NCBI GenBank assembly: GCA_016283155.1
Contig: JAEEMI010000019.1
Coordinates: 1 to 64,000 of the forward strand
Length of the DNA stretch: 64,000 nucleotides
Source of the DNA: Clostridia bacterium
GTDB lineage: Bacteria; Bacillota; Clostridia; Christensenellales; UBA1242
Direction of reading: 5' to 3'
Of this stretch, positions 51,358 to 59,331 are shown in pieces. Below the pieces are notes generated by a model that saw only the letters and a program-made list of their open reading frames with translations, did not search any database and had not been told where the DNA came from. Position 1 is the stretch's first letter. Each line of letters opens with the position of its first letter. The position numbers and the translations under genes were made by a program.

Positions 51358-53274
51358 ATGAAAAAGAAGTTAATCCGCATTATAGTTGCGTTTGGTTTAT
51401 TCATAATAATTTTTACCGTTGACAAGATTGTTAATTTGGGTAATGTTTTTGACGGCGTAGATGGTCTTTGGTTGCCTTTAGGATTATATTTGGTCGTATA
51501 TTTGTTGGTTGGCTATGATGTGATTTGGAAGGCAATACGCAATCTATTTCGTGGGCAATTATTAGATGAAAATTTCTTAATGGTAATTGCAACTTTTGGT
51601 GCATTTGGTTTAGCAATTTACCGTGGTTTGATTGGTCAAAACATAGATGGATTTGATGAAGCTTGTGCTGTTTTGTTGTTTTATCAAATTGGTGAATGGT
51701 TACAAAAGTATGCCACAGGTAAATCACGTAATTCAATCGCTCATCTAATTGATTTGCGTCCGGATTATGCAAATTTGTTAGTTAATAATGAAATTACGAA
51801 AGTTGATCCTTATGAGGTTGCACTGGGGGCGTTGATAATAGTTAATCCTGGTGAAAAGATTCCTTTAGACGGTGTAATAGTTAAAGGCAATTCTGATCTT
51901 GATACGAAAAGTTTGACTGGTGAATCGTTGCCACGTTCAGTGAAAGTTAATGATGAAGTATTGAGCGGTTGTGTGAATTTAACAACACAAATTACAGTGC
52001 GTGTTACAAAAGTATTTTATGATTCAACTGCAAGTAAAATTTTAGATTTAGTCGAAAATGCAGCTTCAAAAAAATCAAAAACAGAAAATTTTATTACAAA
52101 ATTTGCACGTTATTACACACCAATTGTAATTACTGCAGCAGCCATATTGGCAATATTAACTGGGTTAATAATTAATGATTGGGGTATATCATTGTATCGT
52201 GCTTTAAACTTTTTGGTAGTTTCTTGTCCTTGTGCTTTGGTAATTTCTGTGCCTTTGTCATTTTTTGTGGCTTTGGGTGTTGCATCAAAAAATGGAATTT
52301 TAGTTAAGGGTTCTAATTATTTGGAACAATTAAACCGGGCAAACATTTTTGTCTTTGACAAAACGGGTACTCTAACTAAAGGTAACTTTGCGATTACTGC
52401 AATAGAACCGAAGGTAAACCAAAAAGAAATTTTAGCTTTGGCAGCGATTGCTGAACAAAATTCTAATCACCCAATTGCTCGTGCAATTGTTGCTGCATAT
52501 CAACACAAAATTCCCAATGGTTATTCACTAACTAATGTAGCTGGTTCAGGTGTAATTGCAACCAAAGATGATGAAACAATTTATTGTGGTAATGCTCATC
52601 TGTTAGAAAATCATCACATAAAATTTGTTCCGTATCCATCAGTTGGCACAGTAGTATATGTAGCCCATAATCAATCTTATGTTGGTTGTCTTGTCATTAA
52701 AGATGAAATCAAGACCGAAACTAGAGAAGTATTGGATTACCTAAATAAAATTCCTGCAAAAACTGTGATGTTAACAGGTGATAACGAGGCAGTCGCTACC
52801 GATGTTGCAACATCGTTAAAATTGACAATTTATCGTGCCAATTTATTACCACAAGATAAATTAAGTGCGGTAGAAGAATTATTTGAAACAAAAAAAATAA
52901 ATGATACTCTATGTTTTGTTGGTGATGGAACTAATGATGCACCAGTTTTAATGCGTTCTGATGTTGGTATTAGTATGGGTGGCATTGGTAGTGATGCGGC
53001 GATTGAAGCTGCTGATATTATTCTAATGCACGATGATTTACGTGGATTGATTGATGCTAAATGTTTAGCACGACGTACAATGCAAATTGTGAAACAAAAT
53101 ATCGTTTTTTCGATAATGGTTAAAATTGGTATTTTAGTACTATCGGCGGTAGGATTAGCAAATATGTGGTTGGCAATATTCGGTGATGTTGGAGTAACAT
53201 TATTAACAATTTTAAATGCTTTTCGGGTGAAGAAAAAATTGATTTTTAAATCAACAAAAAAGCGTGCCATTTGA
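51358..53274 (+). CDS. cadA: P1B-type heavy-metal ATPase (Zn/Cd/Pb or Co), CadA-like
   Basis: The 638-residue pump has TGES (actuator) near 190, SCPCALVISVPL near 290, whose extended form marks P1B-2 Zn/Cd/Pb ATPases, DKTGTLTKG near 333, HPIARAI near 371 and GDGTNDAPVL near 521 (the GDGIND motif with Thr). ATG 51358 is preferred over a TTG at 51352. The C-terminal helices lack the Cu-type MSxSS. It is transcribed with the ArsR repressor and HMA protein. Zinc or cadmium is the likely export substrate; cobalt cannot be ruled out. Confidence 0.9.
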   Translation: MKKKLIRIIVAFGLFIIIFTVDKIVNLGNVFDGVDGLWLPLGLYLVVYLLVGYDVIWKAIRNLFRGQLLDENFLMVIATFGAFGLAIYRGLIGQNIDGFDEACAVLLFYQIGEWLQKYATGKSRNSIAHLIDLRPDYANLLVNNEITKVDPYEVALGALIIVNPGEKIPLDGVIVKGNSDLDTKSLTGESLPRSVKVNDEVLSGCVNLTTQITVRVTKVFYDSTASKILDLVENAASKKSKTENFITKFARYYTPIVITAAAILAILTGLIINDWGISLYRALNFLVVSCPCALVISVPLSFFVALGVASKNGILVKGSNYLEQLNRANIFVFDKTGTLTKGNFAITAIEPKVNQKEILALAAIAEQNSNHPIARAIVAAYQHKIPNGYSLTNVAGSGVIATKDDETIYCGNAHLLENHHIKFVPYPSVGTVVYVAHNQSYVGCLVIKDEIKTETREVLDYLNKIPAKTVMLTGDNEAVATDVATSLKLTIYRANLLPQDKLSAVEELFETKKINDTLCFVGDGTNDAPVLMRSDVGISMGGIGSDAAIEAADIILMHDDLRGLIDAKCLARRTMQIVKQNIVFSIMVKIGILVLSAVGLANMWLAIFGDVGVTLLTILNAFRVKKKLIFKSTKKRAI

Positions 53275-53284
53275 CACGCTTTCT
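53255..53284. terminator. Bidirectional terminator between cadA and the 531-residue gene
   Basis: AAAGCGTG (53259-53266) pairs with CACGCTTT (53275-53282). A/T-runs flank both sides, TTTTTTG on the minus strand being the stronger. The cadA stop codon lies in the loop. Confidence 0.75.
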
Positions 53285-53287
53285 AAA

Positions 53288-54883
53288 TTAAAAATTACCT
53301 GTTCCTTCTTTTTCAATTATTGGTTGATCTTTAATATCACCTTTATCATAAGGATCATTTAGAATTGGATGATTTAAATTTTTTCCATAATCTTTGATTA
53401 TTTTAGAATTAAGATATGTGATGCCAATACCCGCACCGAATCTACCATATTTTGTATCAAAAACTATGCCGCCACCAATTCCTAAATTAAATTGCTTTTC
53501 ATTAAAGTTATAATTATTGTAACTAGCACAATACAAAGAAATGTTATCGTTTAATTTTCTTCCATAGTGAGCTATATTTACTCCTAAATTAAAACTATTT
53601 TTCCCGCTAGAAAATTGTAAACCTGGTTCAAGTTGTAATTCGGTATGAGAACCATTAGCCCAATTTCTACCGCCTGCAACATTTACAAATAGTGTATTTG
53701 ATTTAACATTGCCATTTTCCCATTGTTGTTTAAAACCGATACCACCATTTGCGTAATATTTGGTTGAATCAACTGGTATTTTACTTTTGACATCTATCGA
53801 GAAACCATCAAATGGTTTAAAATCGGGGTCTGGGTTAAGGTTTATACTTCCATCAACAAAGACAAAGTCACCAATTGTGATTTCATTTGGATCAATTTCA
53901 TTGCTGTAAACAATTTGTTTTTTGTTTTCGGCATCTTTTTTTGCGTGTTTAGCATTTTTAGTAAGGCCATCTGCAATGCATTCATCAATATCACGACCTA
54001 ATTTTTTTAATTTAGTAAATAAACGGGTAGTAGCATATGGCAATGCAATGTTTGTTACGATACCTTTGCACATTTGAGAATCACCAAACATTTCGCTAGG
54101 TAATACACTATAGATTTCATTTTGGGCAGCGTCAAATGTTTGTTTATCTGCATTGGTGAAACTATCTTTTGATGCTAATGTCATAATTTTGCTGAAATTT
54201 TTAATTAATGAATTTTTAATTTTGTTAGCATCTTGACCTTTATAATCATAATATGCCGATACAAGAGTAATAAAATCATTAATATAGGCATCGGTAACTG
54301 AAATACTTTCTGCACAAACATCTCGCTTACCGTTAACATTAAATTTAATATAAGTATTAACAGGATATCGTTCATCTGACCTAGCAATTACACCTTCTTT
54401 TGCACCATAGTTAACTAAAGCTGCACTGTCAGTAAACATATGGTTCTTGTGGGGCATCTCAACATTAACAACTTTAATTAGTTCGTCAACTGGTGCAGAA
54501 GTTTTTCGTTCAACAATTTGTTGCATTTTTTCATCTGATAGACCAGCTTTGTTGGCAATATTATGGTTTTTATTTTCTAATGCCAAAGCGAAGCAACCAT
54601 ACGATACATAAGCATCATTTACTTCTTTTATCAAATTAACAATTTCTTTTTTAAATTCAGCATCGGGTAAATCTTTTAATTTATTATATTGATTGAATAA
54701 TATATCGGATAAAAGTTCTGATGCTTTTTCATTATTATATAATTCTTTTTCCAAATTAACTTTTTTGTTTTCTGTAGCCGTTGGATTCTTGGCGAATACT
54801 GGACAGCACATCGCTCCCAACATACTAATTACACATAAGAATCTTTTACTTGATTGGTTAATGTTAATATCCTTTAATTTCAT
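53288..54883 (-). CDS. Exported protein: helical domain plus beta-barrel-like region (531 residues)
   Basis: The function is unknown. A signal peptide at about 1-31 ends in VFA before KNP. Residues 40-310 are helical, with LPSEMFGDSQMCKGIVTN and FTKLKKLGRDIDECI near 260-305. Residues 330-500 alternate short strands ending in aromatic residues and turns rich in N, G and D, a pattern like an 8-12-strand beta barrel (GGIGFKQQWENG, LQLEPGLQFSSGK, FNLGIGGGIVFDTKYGRFGAGIGITYL), and the chain ends in phenylalanine. The helical domain resembles the 309-residue neighbour and the barrel the 235-residue one. The gene has its own leaderless promoter. Confidence 0.72.
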   Translation of the reverse strand: MKLKDININQSSKRFLCVISMLGAMCCPVFAKNPTATENKKVNLEKELYNNEKASELLSDILFNQYNKLKDLPDAEFKKEIVNLIKEVNDAYVSYGCFALALENKNHNIANKAGLSDEKMQQIVERKTSAPVDELIKVVNVEMPHKNHMFTDSAALVNYGAKEGVIARSDERYPVNTYIKFNVNGKRDVCAESISVTDAYINDFITLVSAYYDYKGQDANKIKNSLIKNFSKIMTLASKDSFTNADKQTFDAAQNEIYSVLPSEMFGDSQMCKGIVTNIALPYATTRLFTKLKKLGRDIDECIADGLTKNAKHAKKDAENKKQIVYSNEIDPNEITIGDFVFVDGSINLNPDPDFKPFDGFSIDVKSKIPVDSTKYYANGGIGFKQQWENGNVKSNTLFVNVAGGRNWANGSHTELQLEPGLQFSSGKNSFNLGVNIAHYGRKLNDNISLYCASYNNYNFNEKQFNLGIGGGIVFDTKYGRFGAGIGITYLNSKIIKDYGKNLNHPILNDPYDKGDIKDQPIIEKEGTGNF

Positions 54884-54889
54884 ACTAGA

Positions 54890-54918
54890 ATTTTAGCAAA
54901 TTTTGTTAAGATAGTCAA
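54890..54918 (-). promoter_or_regulatory. Promoter of the 531-residue gene, leaderless
   Basis: On the minus strand TTGACT (54913-54918), 17 bases, TAAAAT (54890-54895), six bases before the ATG. Confidence 0.75.
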
Positions 54919-54970
54919 TATATGCTAGATAAAAATATTGACAATTTTTGCAAAGTTGAAATTTCACAAT

Positions 54971-55900
54971 TTATAAACTCTTTTCAGTTTCGGTTGTAGA
55001 ATTGTTTTTAATTGTATCAGTTAAAATGATTACGATGTCATCAATGTTATGACCTTTTTCTTTGGTGACAATCAATAAATGATTTAATGCTTGAATTCTA
55101 ACATTTTTGATAACTAAATTGAAACACGCATTTTTATCGCCCCAGACGGATTCAGGTAAATTATCAACTATATTATTAACTGCATTTTTTAATTGATTGG
55201 TTAAGTCTTGAACTTTCGTATCATTTGGGTCACTGACATTATAAGCATAGATTTGGTCCATTATCAGATGCATTTGTTGGTAATTTTGCACTAAAATGTT
55301 TTCAACTTGTTCGACAGGTTTCTTCGTGGTCTTTTGATAATAATCTAATGTACGTAACATTGTTTGATTTTCTAACTCTTCAGATACTAAATTGGTGTAA
55401 TCACATTTGTCAGTATTTTTCAGTAAATTATAACTGAATGTTGTATTGTATTTTTCATTGATTGCTTGAACATCATCGGGTTGATGATTGCCAGAGTAGG
55501 ACAACGATATCATATCTAAACAGGCACTGATAACAGGATTATGTTTATTGTAAGCATTAGATAGTTTATTATTGTTTTCAATTTCGTTAATCAGATATCC
55601 AGAAATATCGTTTTTAATTGCTTGTTCTTTTTGTGTATCGTCAATTTTTTCGTCAGATGATTCGTTCTGATCAAAATCTAAGTCATAACAAATAATTGAA
55701 TTTAATTGCTCCAAACCTTCTTGCTCAGTAAAAGTAATGCCATTATTATCGGCGGGGCGTTCAATTGGATTTTCGGCAAAATAATCACTCATTCCTGATG
55801 GTACACAACCTACTAATAATGTGCTAGCCAAAACTCCGGTAGTTGCTTTACCAATTTTTTTCCCAATATTCTTAAATTTTTCAGTAATATGGTTTACCAT
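54971..55900 (-). CDS. Lipoprotein, paralogue of the helical domain of the 531-residue protein
   Basis: This 309-residue protein has an N-terminus with KNIGKKIGKATTG, a hydrophobic segment and a lipobox LLVGC (Cys about residue 32), so it is a lipoprotein. The rest is helical and has no known motif. The C-terminal part, LPESVWGDKNACFNLVIKNV and IVTKEKGHNIDDIV, aligns with LPSEMFGDSQMCKGIVTNI and FTKLKKLGRDIDECI of the neighbour, including spacing. That indicates a common domain. It is probably surface-exposed on the outer face of the membrane. Confidence 0.72.
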   Translation of the reverse strand: MVNHITEKFKNIGKKIGKATTGVLASTLLVGCVPSGMSDYFAENPIERPADNNGITFTEQEGLEQLNSIICYDLDFDQNESSDEKIDDTQKEQAIKNDISGYLINEIENNNKLSNAYNKHNPVISACLDMISLSYSGNHQPDDVQAINEKYNTTFSYNLLKNTDKCDYTNLVSEELENQTMLRTLDYYQKTTKKPVEQVENILVQNYQQMHLIMDQIYAYNVSDPNDTKVQDLTNQLKNAVNNIVDNLPESVWGDKNACFNLVIKNVRIQALNHLLIVTKEKGHNIDDIVIILTDTIKNNSTTETEKSL

Positions 55901-55906
55901 AAAATA

Positions 55907-55935
55907 ATTTTAACAAAAGATGTATAGACCGTCAA
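55907..55935 (-). promoter_or_regulatory. Promoter of the 309-residue lipoprotein, leaderless
   Basis: On the minus strand TTGACG (55930-55935), 17 bases, TAAAAT (55907-55912), six bases before the ATG. Confidence 0.75.
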
Positions 55936-55963
55936 TTGAGTAAGGGAACAAAAATATTTGTGA

Positions 55964-56671
55964 TTATTTTTCTAAATCAGTTACTCGATCAAATTTAACG
56001 CCGAATCCGACTGATGCTTTTTTTAAACGACGTTCGGCAGCAATACCGACGGAAGAATGAAGTTTATTTCCTTGCGGATCGTATAATACGGTGAAGTCAA
56101 CTTGTGATTTGTTTTTCTTTTCGTTTTTACCTATTGTAATTTCACCACCAAATGGCGTATGCCACATCTTTTCGTGGCGGTAGGCAATGTTACCATTATA
56201 AACAATCATTGAATTCTCGGTACGATATTCAACTCCGCCAATTGCCGTTACATCAAAAAAATTACCATTTTTAAATTCTTTTTGAATCCCAATGTTAACT
56301 GCAGCTAAATTAGTAGTATTATCAACTCCTAAAGCCGAATATGAATCATCTTTAGTATTTGCAAGTTCAATGCCAGTGGTAAGTGCCCAATTATTTTTTA
56401 ATGGAAAAGCAGAATCAACTTTGGTATATGTTCCAAATTCGCTTGTACCATTGTCAAAAATGGCGACTTTGCCTCCAATGTTAGTGCTAACGATTGGTTC
56501 CTTTTTGATTTCTTCAAAATAAATATCTTCGACTGTTACGTCGTTTTTATCTTCATTATTAGTTTTCTGCTTTTTTATGTTTTTACTATAAACTGGTGTA
56601 ATACCTGCTAAAGCCCCAGTTAATGTAATTGTTGCTAGTAATTTTTTGTTAAGACGTCTTAATTTTTTCAT
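55964..56671 (-). CDS. Exported beta-barrel-like protein (235 residues)
   Basis: A signal peptide at about 1-29 (KKLLATITLTGALAGITPVYS, then KN) is followed by a charged stretch and a strand-rich region at 55-230: GGKVAIFDNGTSEFGTYTKVDSAFPLKNNWALTTGIELAN, then FDVTAIGGVEYRTEN and SVGIAAERRLKKASVGFGVKF. Strands of 8-11 residues alternate with Asn/Gly/Asp turns. It parallels the C-terminal half of the 531-residue protein (compare VDSAFPL with VKSKIPV). No function is known. Such barrels are normal in outer membranes, which this organism gives no other sign of having. Confidence 0.72.
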   Translation of the reverse strand: MKKLRRLNKKLLATITLTGALAGITPVYSKNIKKQKTNNEDKNDVTVEDIYFEEIKKEPIVSTNIGGKVAIFDNGTSEFGTYTKVDSAFPLKNNWALTTGIELANTKDDSYSALGVDNTTNLAAVNIGIQKEFKNGNFFDVTAIGGVEYRTENSMIVYNGNIAYRHEKMWHTPFGGEITIGKNEKKNKSQVDFTVLYDPQGNKLHSSVGIAAERRLKKASVGFGVKFDRVTDLEK

Positions 56672-56677
56672 ACGGGT

Positions 56678-56706
56678 ATCTTACTATATGTATATAGAAT
56701 AATCAA
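56678..56706 (-). promoter_or_regulatory. Promoter of the 235-residue gene, leaderless
   Basis: On the minus strand TTGATT (56701-56706), 17 bases, TAAGAT (56678-56683), six bases before the ATG. Confidence 0.7.
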
Positions 56707-56738
56707 TAGGATTTAGAAAAAATAATTAAAAAAAATGC

Positions 56739-56767
56739 TTGTATTTTTAGTAATGGTATGTCATAAT
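56739..56767 (+). promoter_or_regulatory. Promoter of tRNA-Gly
   Basis: TTGTAT (56739-56744), 17 bases, CATAAT (56762-56767), twelve bases before the mature tRNA. Confidence 0.65.
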
Positions 56768-56779
56768 GGCAATACGAAT

Positions 56780-56854
56780 GCGGGAGTAGCACAGCGGTAG
56801 TGCGTCGCCTTGCCAAGGCGAAGGTCGTGAGTTCGAACCTCATTTCCCGCTCCA
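56780..56854 (+). tRNA. tRNA-Gly (anticodon GCC)
   Basis: The acceptor GCGGGAG pairs with TTCCCGC (one G-U), the anticodon arm TCGCC-TTGCCAA-GGCGA gives GCC, the T-loop GTTCGAA is normal, and CCA is encoded at 56852-56854. Confidence 0.96.
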
Positions 56855-56866
56855 AATAAAGTAAAA

Positions 56867-56895
56867 AATCTCGGTGGTTATACCGGGATTTTTTT
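56867..56895 (+). terminator. Terminator of tRNA-Gly
   Basis: AATCTCGGT pairs with ACCGGGATT (one G-U) around GGTTAT, followed by seven T. Confidence 0.88.
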
Positions 56896-56932
56896 GTTGT
56901 AAAAAATTGTTAATTTTTTTTGCCAAAGGGTA

Positions 56933-56959
56933 TTGACAAACAGGTTGAGATATTATAAA
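56933..56959 (+). promoter_or_regulatory. Candidate promoter of the GNAT-pepD pair
   Basis: Perfect TTGACA (56933-56938) and TATAAA (56954-56959), but the spacer is only 15 bases, so it is uncertain. The leader has GGGGG before ATG 57024. Confidence 0.4.
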
Positions 56960-57023
56960 GAGAAAATGAAATAAGTTATTGATTAGTATGACAATTAAAT
57001 AAGAATAAAAGGGGGTACAAGGT

Positions 57024-57830
57024 ATGGAATTAAAAGACTATATCGCGGAAAAAGTAGAAGTTGAAAACTACAAAGAAAATTGCGCAATATTAGGTCCTGG
57101 TAAGTTGCGGTTCTGCATTTTAAACGATGCAAAAGAAATCGCAAAATTTTATGATACTTACAATGGAAGTCGTAGTAAAATGCACCCCTTAAGTTATGAA
57201 CGTGTAAATGAATATTTAGATAAAGGTTTTGTTCTAGTTGGAGCAAGATACGATGGTGAATTGATTGCTTCAACAGTTAGTCGTCAATTTCCCGAAAACT
57301 ATCCATATTTTACTTTGCCAATTAAAGAAGTTAAAGGTCCAATCTATACTTTAGGTGGTCTGTATGTACGACCAGATTTTCAAGGGCACGGTATTGCAAC
57401 AAAACTCTCTCGTTTAGCAATTAAAGGTACAGCAGAGTTTGGCTGTGATACTGGTAAAGTAGTTGGGATTGGTTATGAAGTCAGTTACGATAATAAAAGA
57501 AGTTTGGCAGCATTGTCTCAACAAGGAAATCTAATTGGAATCTATTATGATAAAAATAAGCAAGAAGGGTTGTCGGTAATGCTTTATCGTCCATTCTTTA
57601 ATTATCCAGTACAAATGGAAAGAAATCCTGAGATTAAATTAATTAAGGATGACGAAACAACTTCTTTGCAAAATTTAAACCAAGCGTTAATCTATATGGG
57701 ACGTCATAAAGATGTTGGTGGCGTTACCAAGGGAATTCGTACATTAGATGATGGCAATGTTGTTTATACGAGTGTGTTAAATAATACCGTAGATACCGTT
57801 ACCAAACCAGTTTTTTGTTACGAAAGATAA
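57024..57830 (+). CDS. GNAT-family acetyltransferase
   Basis: The 268-residue protein has the acetyl-CoA-binding pattern GGLYVRPDFQGHGIATKLSRLAIKGTAEFG near 112-141, with Q/R-x-x-G-x-G/A in QGHGIA. Before it, FVLVGARYDGELIASTVSRQF fits strand 2-3 of the GNAT fold. The C-terminal 100 residues are not recognised. It acetylates an amine of unknown identity. PepD follows nine bases later, so the two are likely an operon; whether the substrate is a peptide is a guess. Confidence 0.85.
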   Translation: MELKDYIAEKVEVENYKENCAILGPGKLRFCILNDAKEIAKFYDTYNGSRSKMHPLSYERVNEYLDKGFVLVGARYDGELIASTVSRQFPENYPYFTLPIKEVKGPIYTLGGLYVRPDFQGHGIATKLSRLAIKGTAEFGCDTGKVVGIGYEVSYDNKRSLAALSQQGNLIGIYYDKNKQEGLSVMLYRPFFNYPVQMERNPEIKLIKDDETTSLQNLNQALIYMGRHKDVGGVTKGIRTLDDGNVVYTSVLNNTVDTVTKPVFCYER

Positions 57831-57839
57831 GAGGAATAG

Positions 57840-59201
57840 ATGAACGATTTAACTAAATTAGTATTAGACTATTTTAAGCAAATTGCTGCAATTCCACGTC
57901 AATCGGGAAATGAACAGGGAATGCAAAATTATTTAGTTGATTATGCTCGAAAACATAATTTGCGATTTTATCAAGATAAACATCATAATGTAATTATTTA
58001 TAAAAAAACAGCTGATATAGAACCAATAATTTTACAAGCACATACTGATATGGTTTATGTAACTAAAAACAATCATTTTTGTGCTAAGCAACGTAAGGGA
58101 GTTAAGTTAGTTAAAAAGAATCATTGGTTATTTGCTAAAGATACTTCATTGGGTGCTGATGATGGAATTGGTGTAGCATTAATTTTAGCATTATTAGATG
58201 CAGATATCCCTTGTAATATTGAAGCAGTTTTTACAGCTTCTGAAGAAACAACAATGGATGGAGTTTACCATATTGATGTTTCAAGACTAAAGGGTAAAAA
58301 GTTAATTTGTTTAGATGGATTTGAAAGTAATGCTATCGTAATTTCGTCAGCCAGTTTTACTGATTTCTTGGTCAAATTTAATACTCAAATGCAATTATTA
58401 GAATCGGATTATAATTGGTTTCGAATTACTTTAAAAGGATTGTTAGGTGGGCACTCGGGATTCGATATTGACAAAGCCCGTGGTAATAGTCATCAATTAA
58501 TTAGTGATTTGTTACAACACATACCCGATGCTGTTTTAAATCGAATGATTGGTGGTTATCAATTCAATGTTATTCCATCAGAAAGTACTGTGGTTTTTGC
58601 AACTAAATCTGATGAAGAGACTGTAGACACCATTGTAAAAGCTTTTATTAATGATCACGCGGAAACTTATCCAACATTGGAAATTGATACTTTGAAAATT
58701 GAAAAGACACAACAAGGTTTAAAACAAAGTGAAAACATATTGAATTTTATTAAGGAATTTCAGTATGGTGTTTTATTAAAAGATAAAGAAGATAATGTTT
58801 TAATATCACAAAATTTATCCGAAATTAATACCGAAAAAGGAACAATTAAAATTGGAGTTCGTTCTAATATAAAAGAGAAGGAAAGTGAAATTTTGAAAGA
58901 TTTACAAAATTTATGTAATAAACACCATTTAGATTATGAAATTGAGGACACGCAACCTGGATTTGCGACATTATTAAAATCCTCGTTGTTGGAAGATTTA
59001 CAAAGCGCTAATCCTTTGGCTAAAAAAATTAAAATGCATATCGCAGTTGAATGTGGTGTCTTTCAGAAGCGTATTGAAAACTTAGATACAGTGATTATTT
59101 CGCCAACAATTTTATGTGCACATTCAATTCAAGAACGACTTAATTTAGATTCAGTTGAATTAACAGCAAATTGGTTGGAAAAGTTTTTAACTTTAAATTG
59201 A
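57840..59201 (+). CDS. pepD: Aminoacyl-histidine dipeptidase (Xaa-His dipeptidase) PepD
   Basis: The 453-residue M20C metallopeptidase cleaves Xaa-His and other dipeptides in the cytoplasm. The zinc ligands and catalytic residues sit in QAHTDMVY near 67, LGADDGIGVALILALL near 104 and ASEETTMDGVYHID near 131; GGHSGFDIDKARGN is the other M20C signature. The C-terminal ILCAHSIQERLNLDSVE has the last metal His. Length is normal for the 485-residue family or slightly short. Confidence 0.94.
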   Translation: MNDLTKLVLDYFKQIAAIPRQSGNEQGMQNYLVDYARKHNLRFYQDKHHNVIIYKKTADIEPIILQAHTDMVYVTKNNHFCAKQRKGVKLVKKNHWLFAKDTSLGADDGIGVALILALLDADIPCNIEAVFTASEETTMDGVYHIDVSRLKGKKLICLDGFESNAIVISSASFTDFLVKFNTQMQLLESDYNWFRITLKGLLGGHSGFDIDKARGNSHQLISDLLQHIPDAVLNRMIGGYQFNVIPSESTVVFATKSDEETVDTIVKAFINDHAETYPTLEIDTLKIEKTQQGLKQSENILNFIKEFQYGVLLKDKEDNVLISQNLSEINTEKGTIKIGVRSNIKEKESEILKDLQNLCNKHHLDYEIEDTQPGFATLLKSSLLEDLQSANPLAKKIKMHIAVECGVFQKRIENLDTVIISPTILCAHSIQERLNLDSVELTANWLEKFLTLN

Positions 59202-59226
59202 CAATCGATTATTAACTAACTACAAT
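59198..59226 (+). promoter_or_regulatory. Promoter of the MATE transporter
   Basis: Perfect TTGACA (59198-59203), 17 bases, TACAAT (59221-59226). The leader is about 100 bases. Confidence 0.7.
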
Positions 59227-59236
59227 GACGGATACA

Positions 59237-59253
59237 AATTAATATAATTAATT
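59237..59253. promoter_or_regulatory. Palindrome in the MATE leader, candidate operator
   Basis: AATTAAT-ATA-ATTAATT is a perfect inverted repeat just after the expected transcription start, a usual place for a repressor of an efflux gene. Simple AT-richness is the alternative. Confidence 0.4.
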
Positions 59254-59331
59254 GTCAATTTGATATAGCAGTGGATTTGTGTCTATTAGCGATAAAACAA
59301 TTTATGACAACTTAGTTCAAGGAGCATTACA

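Noticed and set aside
53288-56671. The three exported genes as proof of a diderm (outer-membrane) organism
   Set aside because: No BAM, LPS or Lpt gene is seen, and barrel assignment rests on strand pattern only.
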